A DNA stretch of 64,000 nucleotides. Source: an uncultured Pseudomonadota bacterium (GTDB lineage: Bacteria; Pseudomonadota; Alphaproteobacteria; UBA3830). The translations under genes and the position numbers were made by a program. Below are positions 50,384 through 59,078 of the stretch, one piece after another (within the stretch, counting starts at the first letter, position 1; every line of letters starts with the position of its first letter). Where the stretch lies: assembly GCA_902771535.1 (NCBI GenBank), contig CACXWU010000004.1, forward strand, positions 17,569 through 81,568, given 5' to 3'. The notes under the pieces are model-generated. The model was not told where the DNA came from. It saw only the letters and a list, made by a program, of their open reading frames with translations, and did no database searches.

Positions 50384-52732
50384 TTATGAAAACAAAAGAC
50401 CTATTCTGTAACTAACGAACGCAATAACCCAAGCAATCACACATTGAACCAAAATGATTCCGAAAGCCCATCTTTTTCCCAACTCTTTTTTTACCGTAGC
50501 GATTGCGGCGACGCACGGAGTATACAAAAGCGAAAAAATCAAAAAAACAAATGCCGTCAATTTTGTAAATATCGCAGGTAATGCATCGGTGCCTCCGCAA
50601 AGTACGGACAGTGTTGAAATCACGCTCTCTTTCGCCAAAAATCCCGACAGGAAGGCGGTTGAAACGCGCCAGTCTGCGATGCCCAACGGTTCGAATATCG
50701 GAGTGAGTGAGTTCCCCACCATTGCCAACAAATTCTCGGTCGATTCGGTTACGAAATTCAACCTGGAATCGAAGTGCTGCAGGAACCACACAAAAATCGA
50801 CACAACAAAAATTATCGTGAACGCAAACTTCACGAAGTTTCTCACTTTGAAATACACAAGTCGGATCATGCTTTGGGCATCGGGCATCCGATAATTCGGC
50901 AACTCCATCACGAAAGGAACGGGCTCTCCCTTGAACGCGAAAAGTTTTAGCGCGCATATGAACGCCATCCCGAGAATAATCCCGATCAAATACAACGAAA
51001 CCATGACCAACGCCTGCGATTCTTTGAAAAATGCCGACGTGAACAGCGCGTATATCGGAAGTTTCGCGGAACATGACATGAAAGGAATCAGCAGAATCGT
51101 CATTTTTCGATCGCGCTCCGACGGAAGAATTCGAGTTGCCATAATCGCGGGAACGCTGCAACCGAATCCCATGAGCATCGGCACGAAACTGCTGCCGGAC
51201 AGACCTATTTTTCGCAAAATTCTATCCATGATGAACGCGACACGCGCCATGTACCCGGAATCTTCCAAGAGAGACAAAAAGAAAAACAACAAAATAATTG
51301 TCGGAAGGAAACTCAACACGCTGCCGACCCCGGCGAGAGCTCCGTCCGTAATCAGAGAATGAATCGCAGGATTCAGTCCGTAATCCGTCAGTCCAGCATT
51401 GATGAAATCCGAAAATTTTTCGATTTGAGAATTCAAAAAATCAGACAGCGACGCGCCGATCGAGCCGAATGTCATGTAAAAAATCGACGCCATAACAGCA
51501 ATAAACGCAGGAAATGCGGTATATTTTCCCGTCAGAATCTTATCAATTCGCGTGCTAACTCTGCGGCTCAGTGCTTCCTTCGGTTTTTGAACAAAATTCC
51601 GACACAAATTCTCGATGAAGGAAAATCGCATATCAGCAACGGCCGCCTCGCGATCCAATTCTCGGGAAGTTTCCATCTCTTTTATCAGGCTGTCGCAAAC
51701 CTCTTTCTTATTCTCATCCAAGGACAAAGAATCCCACATGACGGAATCTCCCTCCGCAATTTTCGCGGCAGCAAACCGTGTCGGAATTTGAGGTGCCAAA
51801 GCCGAATCTTCAATCAAATGAGCAATGGAGTTAATGCACGCCGCCACAGGCTTTTGCTCGACATTAATATGATCGCACCATTCCAATTTCCGAGGTTTTC
51901 TCCGACGTCTTGCGACATTTTCCACATGCTCGAGCAACTCTTCCAGCCCTTCTTTGCGCAAGGCCGAAATGGGAACGACAGGAACTCCGAGTGCCGCCTC
52001 GAAAGCATTTATGTCGATGTGCCCGCCCGATTTCATGACCTCGTCCATCATGTTGAGAGCAATGACCATCGGCGTATCCAGCTCGATCAGCTGCAAGGTC
52101 AGGTAAAGATTTCTTTCGATGTTCGAAGCATCGACTATATTGATAATTGCATGAGGCTTCTTTTGCAAAATGAAATTTCTCGTAACAATTTCCTCGTTCG
52201 AATACGGAGACAGAGAATAAATGCCCGGCAAATCCGTCAGCGACATATCCGGATGATCTTTGATTTTCGCATTGATTCCCTCAACAGTGACACCGGGAAA
52301 ATTTCCGACTCGTCGATGCCGTCCTGTTAACTTATTGAAAAGCGTGGTTTTTCCCGCATTCGGATTTCCAACCAATGCCAAATCAATGTCGCCGAAAATC
52401 AAGGAATTATTCAAATCAAGAGTTTCGTCTGGATCTGTTTCTCCGATTTTCGGATGCTCTACAAAAGGAAGTTTCTTGTAATTTTTTTCAGATCTTTCAG
52501 AATTTTCGAGAGTCGCGACGCTGATTTTTTTCGCCTCTTCCTTTCTTATGGTCAGTTCGTACCCACGCACTTTGATTTCAACGGGATTTCCGAGCGGCGC
52601 AGTTTTTATCAGAGAGACAGTCACTCCCGGAGTCAGCCCCATATCCAGAAAATGCTTCCGCAGAATTTTGTCGGGACAATCAATCGATTGCACAACGGCA
52701 CTATTTCCAACGGTTAACTCATCTAAGGTCAT
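50384..52732 (-). CDS. feoB: Ferrous iron transporter, FeoA-FeoB fusion
   Basis: A 782-residue fusion from ATG 52732 (the frame extends to 52828 but FeoA begins at MTLDEL). Residues 1-75 are a FeoA SH3-like domain (RKHFLDMGLTPGVTVSLIK). The FeoB G domain follows: G1 GNPNAGKTT at 122-130, G3 DLPGIYSLSPYS and G4 NMMDE. The membrane part has the Gate motifs GFGCSVPAIMATRIL and CSAKLPIYALF. It imports Fe(II). FeoA is usually a separate gene, so the fusion fixes a 1:1 ratio. The 52733-52941 gap is AT-rich with no clear signal. Confidence 0.95.
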   Translation of the reverse strand: MTLDELTVGNSAVVQSIDCPDKILRKHFLDMGLTPGVTVSLIKTAPLGNPVEIKVRGYELTIRKEEAKKISVATLENSERSEKNYKKLPFVEHPKIGETDPDETLDLNNSLIFGDIDLALVGNPNAGKTTLFNKLTGRHRRVGNFPGVTVEGINAKIKDHPDMSLTDLPGIYSLSPYSNEEIVTRNFILQKKPHAIINIVDASNIERNLYLTLQLIELDTPMVIALNMMDEVMKSGGHIDINAFEAALGVPVVPISALRKEGLEELLEHVENVARRRRKPRKLEWCDHINVEQKPVAACINSIAHLIEDSALAPQIPTRFAAAKIAEGDSVMWDSLSLDENKKEVCDSLIKEMETSRELDREAAVADMRFSFIENLCRNFVQKPKEALSRRVSTRIDKILTGKYTAFPAFIAVMASIFYMTFGSIGASLSDFLNSQIEKFSDFINAGLTDYGLNPAIHSLITDGALAGVGSVLSFLPTIILLFFFLSLLEDSGYMARVAFIMDRILRKIGLSGSSFVPMLMGFGCSVPAIMATRILPSERDRKMTILLIPFMSCSAKLPIYALFTSAFFKESQALVMVSLYLIGIILGMAFICALKLFAFKGEPVPFVMELPNYRMPDAQSMIRLVYFKVRNFVKFAFTIIFVVSIFVWFLQHFDSRLNFVTESTENLLAMVGNSLTPIFEPLGIADWRVSTAFLSGFLAKESVISTLSVLCGGTDALPAIFTKLTAFVFLIFSLLYTPCVAAIATVKKELGKRWAFGIILVQCVIAWVIAFVSYRIGLLFS

Positions 52733-52941
52733 CTCTTCTCTCAAAAAAATCAGAAAAATGTAACGCAGGGTAGCATATTTTTGCGTGATTTTCATAAATA
52801 TTAGTCCAAATACCCTAAAACGAATCAAAAAAATATAAAAATTTTAAAATTTCGCATTTTCGTTTACGAAGTATTAACTTTTAATTCATAGACTTTGATC
52901 AGTAAGCTAGAAATGGCGAAAGTTTATGAGTGAAATTCGAG

Positions 52942-53568
52942 ATGAAGTTAAAAGGAAATAAAGTAAGAGTACTCGGATGCCTCACCGTAGCGGTCGTAAT
53001 TTTTAGCTTACTTTTCTTTTTAGGAGAAGAGAAGTCCTTGTACGACCAAGCCTTCTCCATGTTGATGAAAAATGAAGGCGGATATGTGAACAATCCATAT
53101 GATCCTGGAGGAGAAACCAAATACGGAATTTGCAAAAAATACAATCCAAATATCGACATAAAAAGTATTACGTTAGACTTTGCTAAGCAATATTATTATC
53201 AAAAATTTTGGCATACGATGTATGAAAAAATAAAAGATCAAAAAATCGCTCTTAAACTGTTCGATACATCTGTTAACATAGGAAAAGAACAATTATATTA
53301 TCTGATAAATGAGACATTATTAGATGCTGTTTGTTATCCCGACGAAGATGCTATTGAAGAACTCGAGTTTGTCACTCAAACATCCGAAGAAAGCGAAAAT
53401 TTCGAATTATGGAATGATTATGTTGTAGAAAAGATAAATACTATGGATAGTGACCTTTTTCTTAATGTTTTCAAGAGCAAACTAATCCAATATTACTGCT
53501 CCCGAGTCTATGACAACAATGACCTTCACATTTTCCGTCTCGGCTGGATAAAAAGAGCGGCCCGTTAA
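52942..53568 (+). CDS. Membrane-anchored GH108 muramidase
   Basis: A 208-residue protein with an N-terminal membrane anchor or signal (GCLTVAVVIFSLLFFLG) and a glycoside hydrolase 108 domain. The catalytic Glu is E45 in MKNEGGYVNNPYDPGGETKYG, written here as MKNEGGYVN plus PYDPGGETKYG; ITLDFAKQYYYQKFW and LKLFDTSVNIG follow. GH108 enzymes (TtsA/ZliS type) cut peptidoglycan glycan, and several release toxins or phage-like products through a local opening of the wall. That makes this a candidate for secretion of the accessory proteins. GTG 52930 is an alternative start. Two bases separate its stop from the convergent LpoA-like gene. Confidence 0.85.
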   Translation: MKLKGNKVRVLGCLTVAVVIFSLLFFLGEEKSLYDQAFSMLMKNEGGYVNNPYDPGGETKYGICKKYNPNIDIKSITLDFAKQYYYQKFWHTMYEKIKDQKIALKLFDTSVNIGKEQLYYLINETLLDAVCYPDEDAIEELEFVTQTSEESENFELWNDYVVEKINTMDSDLFLNVFKSKLIQYYCSRVYDNNDLHIFRLGWIKRAAR

Positions 53569-53569
53569 A

Positions 53570-54574
53570 TCATATCTCAACTTTTTCAGCTTTTTCTATC
53601 TTAAACATTTTCAGGTCTCGGACGATTCCCTGGTCCTTTTTGATTCTGAAATTTCCGAGAGTTCCCTGATAATTTTCGTCGAACATTTCTCTGTGCGTTC
53701 TCGAAGACTCATTGATCATTTTTACCATGTCATAGGCAGCCAGACTGATGACTGTCGGAGCCGTGTGAAACACTTTTTTGTATTCTTCGATAAATTCCTT
53801 CTGCTCTTCGCTGTCCGCATAGGCGAAGATTGCACCTTCCCATTTTTCTGGATTTGAGAGAGCAAGTGAACTCAAAGTAAATACCTCGGACTTCGTCGAC
53901 TGCACCGGTTCAAAAGAAAAAATTGCTTGGGTATTTGAATTTTGCGCGATTTCGGATAAATCCGTTCCGGAATCATAGCTGACCACATTGAAATTCTCCT
54001 CATCCATATTGTATTTCGCAGCCTCTTTTTGGATAATCGCCGCAACGCTTTTGAAAAAATCTCCCTTGGGCACGAACACTGTGAGAGAACGCAATTGATT
54101 TTCGCGAAGATATCTGAAAACCGTCTCGATTTCTTCTTGAGGAGACAGCCCGCAAGCGTAAATATGTCCATTATTCGCCGCTACATTGTTGGACAGAGAA
54201 AACAGCGGCACTTTCTGAAAAATCGACGCAAATTTATGGGATTCCTGAAAAAATACAGGCCCAACGGCGGCTTTCAAATTCGGAAATGACGACTGCCGCA
54301 AATAGTCCGAATAATCATTTGTATCGATGACATAAATATCCATTTTCGAGTTTTGATTTCCCAGAATACAAGCGTTTAGGACGTTTTGCCCGATCTCTTT
54401 GTGCGGGCCGCTGACAGGAACCAACAACGCAATCGAATTTTCAGCTTTCCGAACATTTTCAAGATAGGCATCGCCGGACGAAATTTTTGATGGTATGACT
54501 TTCTGATCCGATGTATCATGCGAAGTACATGATGTAAGCAGAGCCAAAAGGAGCAATTTCGTTGCAAATTTCAT
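53570..54574 (-). CDS. LpoA/LppC-like penicillin-binding protein activator lipoprotein
   Basis: A 334-residue lipoprotein from ATG 54574 (GGAGAAAAAA precedes it), lipobox LTSC with C16. The mature protein is a type I periplasmic-binding fold (IALLVPVSGPHKEIGQNVLN, LKAAVGPVFFQESHKFASIF, VISLAAYDMVKMI). This corresponds to the C-terminal domain of LpoA, which activates PBP1A. The N-terminal TPR domain of enterobacterial LpoA is missing. Being divergent from rsmI, with yraN beyond, matches the yraL-yraM-yraN neighbourhood of E. coli and supports the call. Confidence 0.85.
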   Translation of the reverse strand: MKFATKLLLLALLTSCTSHDTSDQKVIPSKISSGDAYLENVRKAENSIALLVPVSGPHKEIGQNVLNACILGNQNSKMDIYVIDTNDYSDYLRQSSFPNLKAAVGPVFFQESHKFASIFQKVPLFSLSNNVAANNGHIYACGLSPQEEIETVFRYLRENQLRSLTVFVPKGDFFKSVAAIIQKEAAKYNMDEENFNVVSYDSGTDLSEIAQNSNTQAIFSFEPVQSTKSEVFTLSSLALSNPEKWEGAIFAYADSEEQKEFIEEYKKVFHTAPTVISLAAYDMVKMINESSRTHREMFDENYQGTLGNFRIKKDQGIVRDLKMFKIEKAEKVEI

Positions 54575-55452
54575 TTTTTTCTCCAAAACTGATCGAATCC
54601 ATTTCTGATAAGATCCGCCAGCAAAAGGATAAACCAGGTTTGTATTTGGTTGCAACGCCGATCGGAAACTTATTTGATATTTCTTTGCGCGCGCTGAACA
54701 TTTTAAAAAAATCCAAAATAATTTTTGCGGAAGACACGCGAAATTCTCGCAAATTGCTGAATTTTTACGAAATAGATACGCCGTTGGTTGCGTGCCATGA
54801 ATATAATGAGACCATGCCGGCAGTCGTCGAAAAAATCGAGCGTGGCGAAATTTATTCTTTGATCTCGGACGCAGGCACTCCGACGATTTCTGACCCGGGA
54901 TATCGCCTCGTGAATTGGTGCGTCGAAAATGGCATCGAGGTCGTGCCGATCCCAGGGGCTTGTGCGTTTATCGCGGGACTTTGCGGTTCCGGGTTGCCGA
55001 CGGATCGATTCACATTCTGCGGATTTCTTCCGAGCAAACAGCACGCGCGGCGCGAGGCTCTGCAGGAGGTAAAATCCAAAACCGAAACGCTGATTTTTCT
55101 GGAATCGCCAAAGAGAATTTCGGATTCTTTAAAAGACATGCGAGAAATTTTCGGAGATCGTCATTGCTGCATTTGTCGCGAACTTACCAAGCTGTACGAA
55201 GATTTTCAGCGCGGGCCGCTCAGCAAAATCATCAAGTATTTTTCCGAAAACGAGCCAACGGGCGAATTTGTGGTGATAATTTCGGGTAATAAGGAGGAAA
55301 AAATCGACGAAACCAAAATTTTTTCGGAACTCTCAGAGTTACTGCAGAAATTTCGCGTAAAAGAGGCCGTAGAAATCATCGTTGAAAAATATTCGGTAAA
55401 TAAAAAAGCAATCTATCAAAAAGCGTTGGAAATTAAAGATGCGCAAAACTGA
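54562..55452 (+). CDS. rsmI: 16S rRNA (cytidine-1402-2'-O)-methyltransferase
   Basis: A 296-residue SAM methyltransferase. The start of the catalytic domain is GLYLVATPIGNLFDISLRAL; then come EDTRNSRKLL, SDAGTPTISDPGYRLV and IPGACAFIAGLCGSGLPTDR followed by FTFCGFLP. A C-terminal helix-turn-helix-like extension is present. The start is TTG 54562 with AAAGGAG eight bases upstream. That lies inside the divergent lipoprotein's signal sequence, so the two genes overlap head to head by 13 bases. Confidence 0.95.
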   Translation: MQISFFSPKLIESISDKIRQQKDKPGLYLVATPIGNLFDISLRALNILKKSKIIFAEDTRNSRKLLNFYEIDTPLVACHEYNETMPAVVEKIERGEIYSLISDAGTPTISDPGYRLVNWCVENGIEVVPIPGACAFIAGLCGSGLPTDRFTFCGFLPSKQHARREALQEVKSKTETLIFLESPKRISDSLKDMREIFGDRHCCICRELTKLYEDFQRGPLSKIIKYFSENEPTGEFVVIISGNKEEKIDETKIFSELSELLQKFRVKEAVEIIVEKYSVNKKAIYQKALEIKDAQN

Positions 55453-55783
55453 GTTTCGGGGATATTTCGGGGAATTCGTCGCGATATTGTTGCTGATGTG
55501 CAAAGGATATCGAATTCTGAAGCATCGGTACAAACTAAGCGGCGGAGAAATCGACATCATAGCGAAACGCGGCGATAAAATTTCATTCATCGAGGTCAAA
55601 ACCCGCAAAAGCGAGGAAAAATGCCAAATCGCGATCACTCCGCAGCAGCTGCGCAGAATTCGCAACGTATCTCAATTTTTCTTGAAAAACAATCCGAAAT
55701 ATCTGAATTGCGACCTTAGTTTCGACGTCATTTTGGTCGCAGATTGGTGCTTTCCGAAACATATCGAAAATATTTCGATTTAA
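55439..55783 (+). CDS. yraN: UPF0102 protein YraN
   Basis: A 114-residue endonuclease-like protein of the UPF0102 family. Motifs: FRGYFGEFVAILLLMCKGY at the N-terminus, YKLSGGEIDIIAKRGDKISF and IEVKTRKS (the E..D..ExK nuclease signature), and QQLRRIRNVSQFFL. Its biochemical role is unproven, though the motif is that of Holliday-junction-type nucleases. It overlaps rsmI by 14 bases, the conserved arrangement. Confidence 0.95.
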   Translation: MRKTEFRGYFGEFVAILLLMCKGYRILKHRYKLSGGEIDIIAKRGDKISFIEVKTRKSEEKCQIAITPQQLRRIRNVSQFFLKNNPKYLNCDLSFDVILVADWCFPKHIENISI

Positions 55784-55871
55784 AGTCGGGCGAATCAAAA
55801 ACGAAAATATAGATAAAAAAACCGATAAGTCGACACGCATTACATCAAACAAATCAACGAAAAAGAAATTA

Positions 55872-56942
55872 TTAGGCGGCAGGTGCTGCAGGAGCAATTG
55901 GTTTCGTATTGTTATACTGCGAATTCCGAGATATTTCCTGTCTGCGATAGAGGTCATTATCGCCGTTCGTCAAAGTTTTGTCGTCATCTGTGTTTCTTTT
56001 CGATGAAATGCTTCTTTCTGACGAATTTTGCATACTACTGCCAAGAAAGCCTCGGATTCCTTCGCAACAGAATTCAATTGACCTTTGTACAAATCCCAAA
56101 TTTGGATCTTTTGAAATACCGTTATCCTGCACATTTTGGATTAAATTTTGCATGCGTAAATTGATTTCTGAAAGCTGCTTGGCCAACTCCTCAACTTTTC
56201 TCTTAGCTTGCCATTTTAACGGAACGATTCGATTAATTTTTTCTTGTTCCCTTTTTTTATTTTCGCTCTGGCGCAATTTTTCATTCTGAATTTTTTCCTG
56301 TATCGAAGTAATTATGTGCATTTGCTGGATTTTTCTTTCTCTCTGCTGTTCCGGGCTGAGAGATAAACCATTTTGTTCCCGGCTTTTTAAAAATATTTCA
56401 AATTGTTTTCCTAAATTTTCCATTTGCCTGAGTTTTTCTTGTTCTTGAGCAGCTTCATATTCTTCGAACTTTCTCAGTTTTTCTTGTTTAATAGTTTCTT
56501 CTTCACGTATTTTTTGTTCATGAGCTCTTCGCAAATCGTCGAGTTCTCTCTGTTCATCAAGCTTTTTTTGTTCTTCAGCTTTTCTCCATTCTTCAAGAGC
56601 TCTCTGTTCCTCGAGTCTTTTTTGTTTCTCAGCTGATTGATATTCTTCGTACTTTTTCTGATCTTCGAGCCTTTTTTGTTCTTCAACCTTTCGCAGTCTT
56701 TCGATCTCTCTCTGTCGGTCTTGATCTCTTAGATAAAGTTCATAACTTTCGGAGTTTCTAACTGGGTAAGCGTTGTAAGTTCCGTCTTTGTCGTGATATC
56801 CGCGAAAGTCAAGAGTCCTGTCGTTATAGTCATCATAAGGTCTTCTTGAATCGTAGTTTCCGTAATACGAGTCGGCATTCGCGCCGGAGGAGGCCAAGCC
56901 CAAAATTGTTAATCCGAAAATCAGCGTGTAAACTCTTTTCAT
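55872..56942 (-). CDS. Secreted coiled-coil protein with YNA-P-V motif
   Basis: A 356-residue protein with a signal peptide (MKRVYTLIFGLTILGLASSG). A Tyr/Asp-rich N-terminal segment follows, with RGYHDKDGTYNAYPVRNSES at about residues 47-66. Then comes a long Glu/Lys/Gln/Arg coiled coil (about 75-270) built of repeating E-E-Q-K-R-L-E units, and a Ser/Asn-rich tail ending PAAPAA. AGGAGGA precedes the ATG. It starts nine bases after the acidic gene upstream (56952-59003), so they form an operon. The YNAxPV motif is shared with that protein. No known family. Confidence 0.65.
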   Translation of the reverse strand: MKRVYTLIFGLTILGLASSGANADSYYGNYDSRRPYDDYNDRTLDFRGYHDKDGTYNAYPVRNSESYELYLRDQDRQREIERLRKVEEQKRLEDQKKYEEYQSAEKQKRLEEQRALEEWRKAEEQKKLDEQRELDDLRRAHEQKIREEETIKQEKLRKFEEYEAAQEQEKLRQMENLGKQFEIFLKSREQNGLSLSPEQQRERKIQQMHIITSIQEKIQNEKLRQSENKKREQEKINRIVPLKWQAKRKVEELAKQLSEINLRMQNLIQNVQDNGISKDPNLGFVQRSIEFCCEGIRGFLGSSMQNSSERSISSKRNTDDDKTLTNGDNDLYRRQEISRNSQYNNTKPIAPAAPAA

Positions 56943-56951
56943 TCTATCCTC

Positions 56952-59003
56952 CTAAAAATCATCCGCATGAAGCATTTCGTTGTCCAACGGTTTGTATCTG
57001 CGAAGACGATCATTTTTCGTCGGAACCAATTGATATCTGCCGTAAAGACCTCCCGATATTGTCGAATACTGATCGTTTTCGTTCCAATAAGGGTCTGTCT
57101 CACTGCGAATGTAATCTTCGATGGAATTATCTGAGCCACGAAGATAATCTTCAACGGAATTATCTGAGCCACGAAGGTAATCCTCAACGGAACTATCCGA
57201 GCCGCGAATGTAATCTTCGACGGAATTATTCGGGGTAAAGACTTGGGAAGAGTTTCTATCTGGAATTTCGGCATTCTCTTCGTCGTTATCTCGCTCAAAA
57301 TTTTGTCCTGATGCCGAGGCATAATTCCTCTGAACTGACTGCTTACCTTGGAATTGATCTCGAAGCAACTGTTGATCAATTCGGTCAGACCGAGAAGTTT
57401 GATTCGTGCGAGCTGACGTTTTTGATTGTTCGGAAATCTCCTCGTCTTCGTCCGCCTCCGTATCCTCCGAATCGGAGTCATAACCGCTATCGGCAATACT
57501 TTCATTGTCGGAATCGTCAGCAGCAGAGCTCTTTTTAGCGACCGCGGATTTCTCATTGGAAGAAGTATCTGCGACATCATCCTCTGCTTCATCTCTCTGA
57601 TTATTTTCCTCTTGCACAGCTTGTTCTTTGGCTTCTTGTGCGGCAGTTTGACTGTCGACGACGGACGAATCTTGTCTCTCATCTTCGTCGAAATCGTCTG
57701 AGTTTGTTATTACGTCGTCGCTTGATGTTACAGAATCCTGTGCGACTCGATTTACCTCCTGCTTTTGGGTTGGTTGTCTGTAAAAATCATCGTCATATTG
57801 AGGCTCAATTGGGTCGGAATTCAGCATAAGGGCCCCTATTCCTCCCGCTCCAACCACTCCTCCTACAATACCGCCCGTGCCGATCCAATCGTCGTCATCA
57901 TCATCGTTTTCAATTCTGTCATTTGATGGTCGGACGGCTTCAACAGCGCCATCTTCTCCGTCATCATCATTTTGAACTACATCATTCGCTGCAGGCGGCT
58001 GATTCCCTGCGTCGTTAGCGTCGGAATCGGAATCGCTATTTTGCCCAGATTCGTCATTTTCTTCGTTGTTTTCGTTTTCTTTAGCATCTGCACTTTGCTC
58101 ATTATTCTTCGAATCTGGATTTGCGGCACTTCCGTCATTCTGCGCACTGCCATCAGAATTCGGATTTGCAGCACTTTCATCATTTTTTGCATCACTTCCG
58201 GAAGCGGAATTATTATTTTGCATTGCTGCTGCCGTAATAGTTGGCCCATTTCCGCTGATCGAAGTTCCCCAAATATCCCCAGGTATAGTTTCTTTACTTT
58301 CGAAATACAGATTTGGATATTTCCGGTGCCGAATCATAAGATTTAAAACATCGAACAAAAAATAAAGGTTTCCGACACGCTTATCGATTTCCATCTTTTC
58401 GGTGTTACGAAGCGGAGCAATGGTATCTTTTAAAAGCTTGTTGTTGATAATGGACGGATCGTTTTTCAAAATTCTGTAGAGATTATATATCGTAATTTGA
58501 AAATCTTCTTTGATTTTTTTTAGTTCTTGAAGCCGAGCCTCGGGAGAATTTTCCTCTGTGTTTCCTTGTAATTCAGGATTATTCATGAGATTCTGATATT
58601 GTTGAAGTAAGCTTCTTAAAGTAGCGCTGTTTTCGGGATCGCTTTTGAACATTTGGCTATTAAGATCTTCATCCAAAAACAACTTGGGGTCCCATTCTCC
58701 TCCATTTTTAATATAATTCTCCGCCGATTGAAAAAATTTATCATAATCTTGCACTCTCGGCTGAACCGGAGCTAAAACGTCGCCGCTATTGTAAGTTCTT
58801 CCGGGGTTGCTGGAAACAGGGGATGCATTGTAAATTCCGTTTTGATCGTAATTTCCGAACAGATTACCGCTTCGAGAATCACTAAAAGTCTTGCTGCTGA
58901 GAAAATCACTTATCATGGACGAATCGAAGGTCGGCGCGTTGGCGAACAATTTCGTCGCGGAAAAAATAAAAAACAGCTGCAGCAATAAAAATAAATATCT
59001 CAT
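56952..59003 (-). CDS. Large secreted acidic repeat protein with YNA-P-V motif
   Basis: A 683-residue protein. Signal peptide (YLFLLLQLFFIFSATKLFAN), then FGNYDQNGIYNASPVSSNPG near residue 50, matching the neighbouring coiled-coil protein. A helical region at ~85-245 is followed by a long Asp/Glu/Asn/Ser-rich disordered stretch. A glycine-rich hydrophobic segment lies near residue 380 (GGIVGGVVGAGGIGALML), possibly a membrane span or turn. Four 11-residue units of the type SVEDYLRGSDN lie near the C-terminus. No enzyme motif. First gene of a two-gene operon; probably a surface or exported structural protein (inference). Confidence 0.65.
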   Translation of the reverse strand: MRYLFLLLQLFFIFSATKLFANAPTFDSSMISDFLSSKTFSDSRSGNLFGNYDQNGIYNASPVSSNPGRTYNSGDVLAPVQPRVQDYDKFFQSAENYIKNGGEWDPKLFLDEDLNSQMFKSDPENSATLRSLLQQYQNLMNNPELQGNTEENSPEARLQELKKIKEDFQITIYNLYRILKNDPSIINNKLLKDTIAPLRNTEKMEIDKRVGNLYFLFDVLNLMIRHRKYPNLYFESKETIPGDIWGTSISGNGPTITAAAMQNNNSASGSDAKNDESAANPNSDGSAQNDGSAANPDSKNNEQSADAKENENNEENDESGQNSDSDSDANDAGNQPPAANDVVQNDDDGEDGAVEAVRPSNDRIENDDDDDDWIGTGGIVGGVVGAGGIGALMLNSDPIEPQYDDDFYRQPTQKQEVNRVAQDSVTSSDDVITNSDDFDEDERQDSSVVDSQTAAQEAKEQAVQEENNQRDEAEDDVADTSSNEKSAVAKKSSAADDSDNESIADSGYDSDSEDTEADEDEEISEQSKTSARTNQTSRSDRIDQQLLRDQFQGKQSVQRNYASASGQNFERDNDEENAEIPDRNSSQVFTPNNSVEDYIRGSDSSVEDYLRGSDNSVEDYLRGSDNSIEDYIRSETDPYWNENDQYSTISGGLYGRYQLVPTKNDRLRRYKPLDNEMLHADDF
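57106..57229 (-). repeat. 33-base tandem repeats encoding SVEDY(I/L)RGSD units
   Basis: About 3.8 copies of a 33-base unit (core GGAATTATCTGAGCCACGAA on the plus strand), with substitutions mostly silent or conservative. In-frame repeats of this kind change copy number by slippage or recombination. Confidence 0.8.
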
Positions 59004-59020
59004 AATCTATCTCTTTTTAC

Positions 59021-59041
59021 ATTGTAGCCATTAATTGTTAA
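59021..59041 (-). promoter_or_regulatory. TTAAC-N10-TACAAT promoter of the secreted pair
   Basis: Minus strand: TTAAC (59041-59037), 10 bases, TACAAT (59026-59021). The distal TTAA half of the CtrA box is degenerate here (CTTA), but the proximal half and spacing equal those of the other CtrA-like promoters. Predicted leader is about 10 bases. Confidence 0.4.
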
Positions 59042-59078
59042 AATTTCGTAAGTTTTTCAGAATTTCGGGGATTTTGAA

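Noticed and set aside
51359..52330. 323-codon plus-strand open frame
   Set aside because: It lies antisense within feoB; its Arg/Gln/Ser-rich composition is typical of a shadow frame.
57106..57229. CRISPR-like or integron-like repeats in the acidic protein gene
   Set aside because: They are direct 33-base coding repeats with no spacers and no mobile-element genes nearby.
56939..57682. 247-codon minus-strand frame beside the acidic protein
   Set aside because: It is in another frame of the same strand within the repeat gene. Its Arg/Lys/Ile-rich sequence repeats because the DNA repeats, and the start lacks a ribosome binding site.
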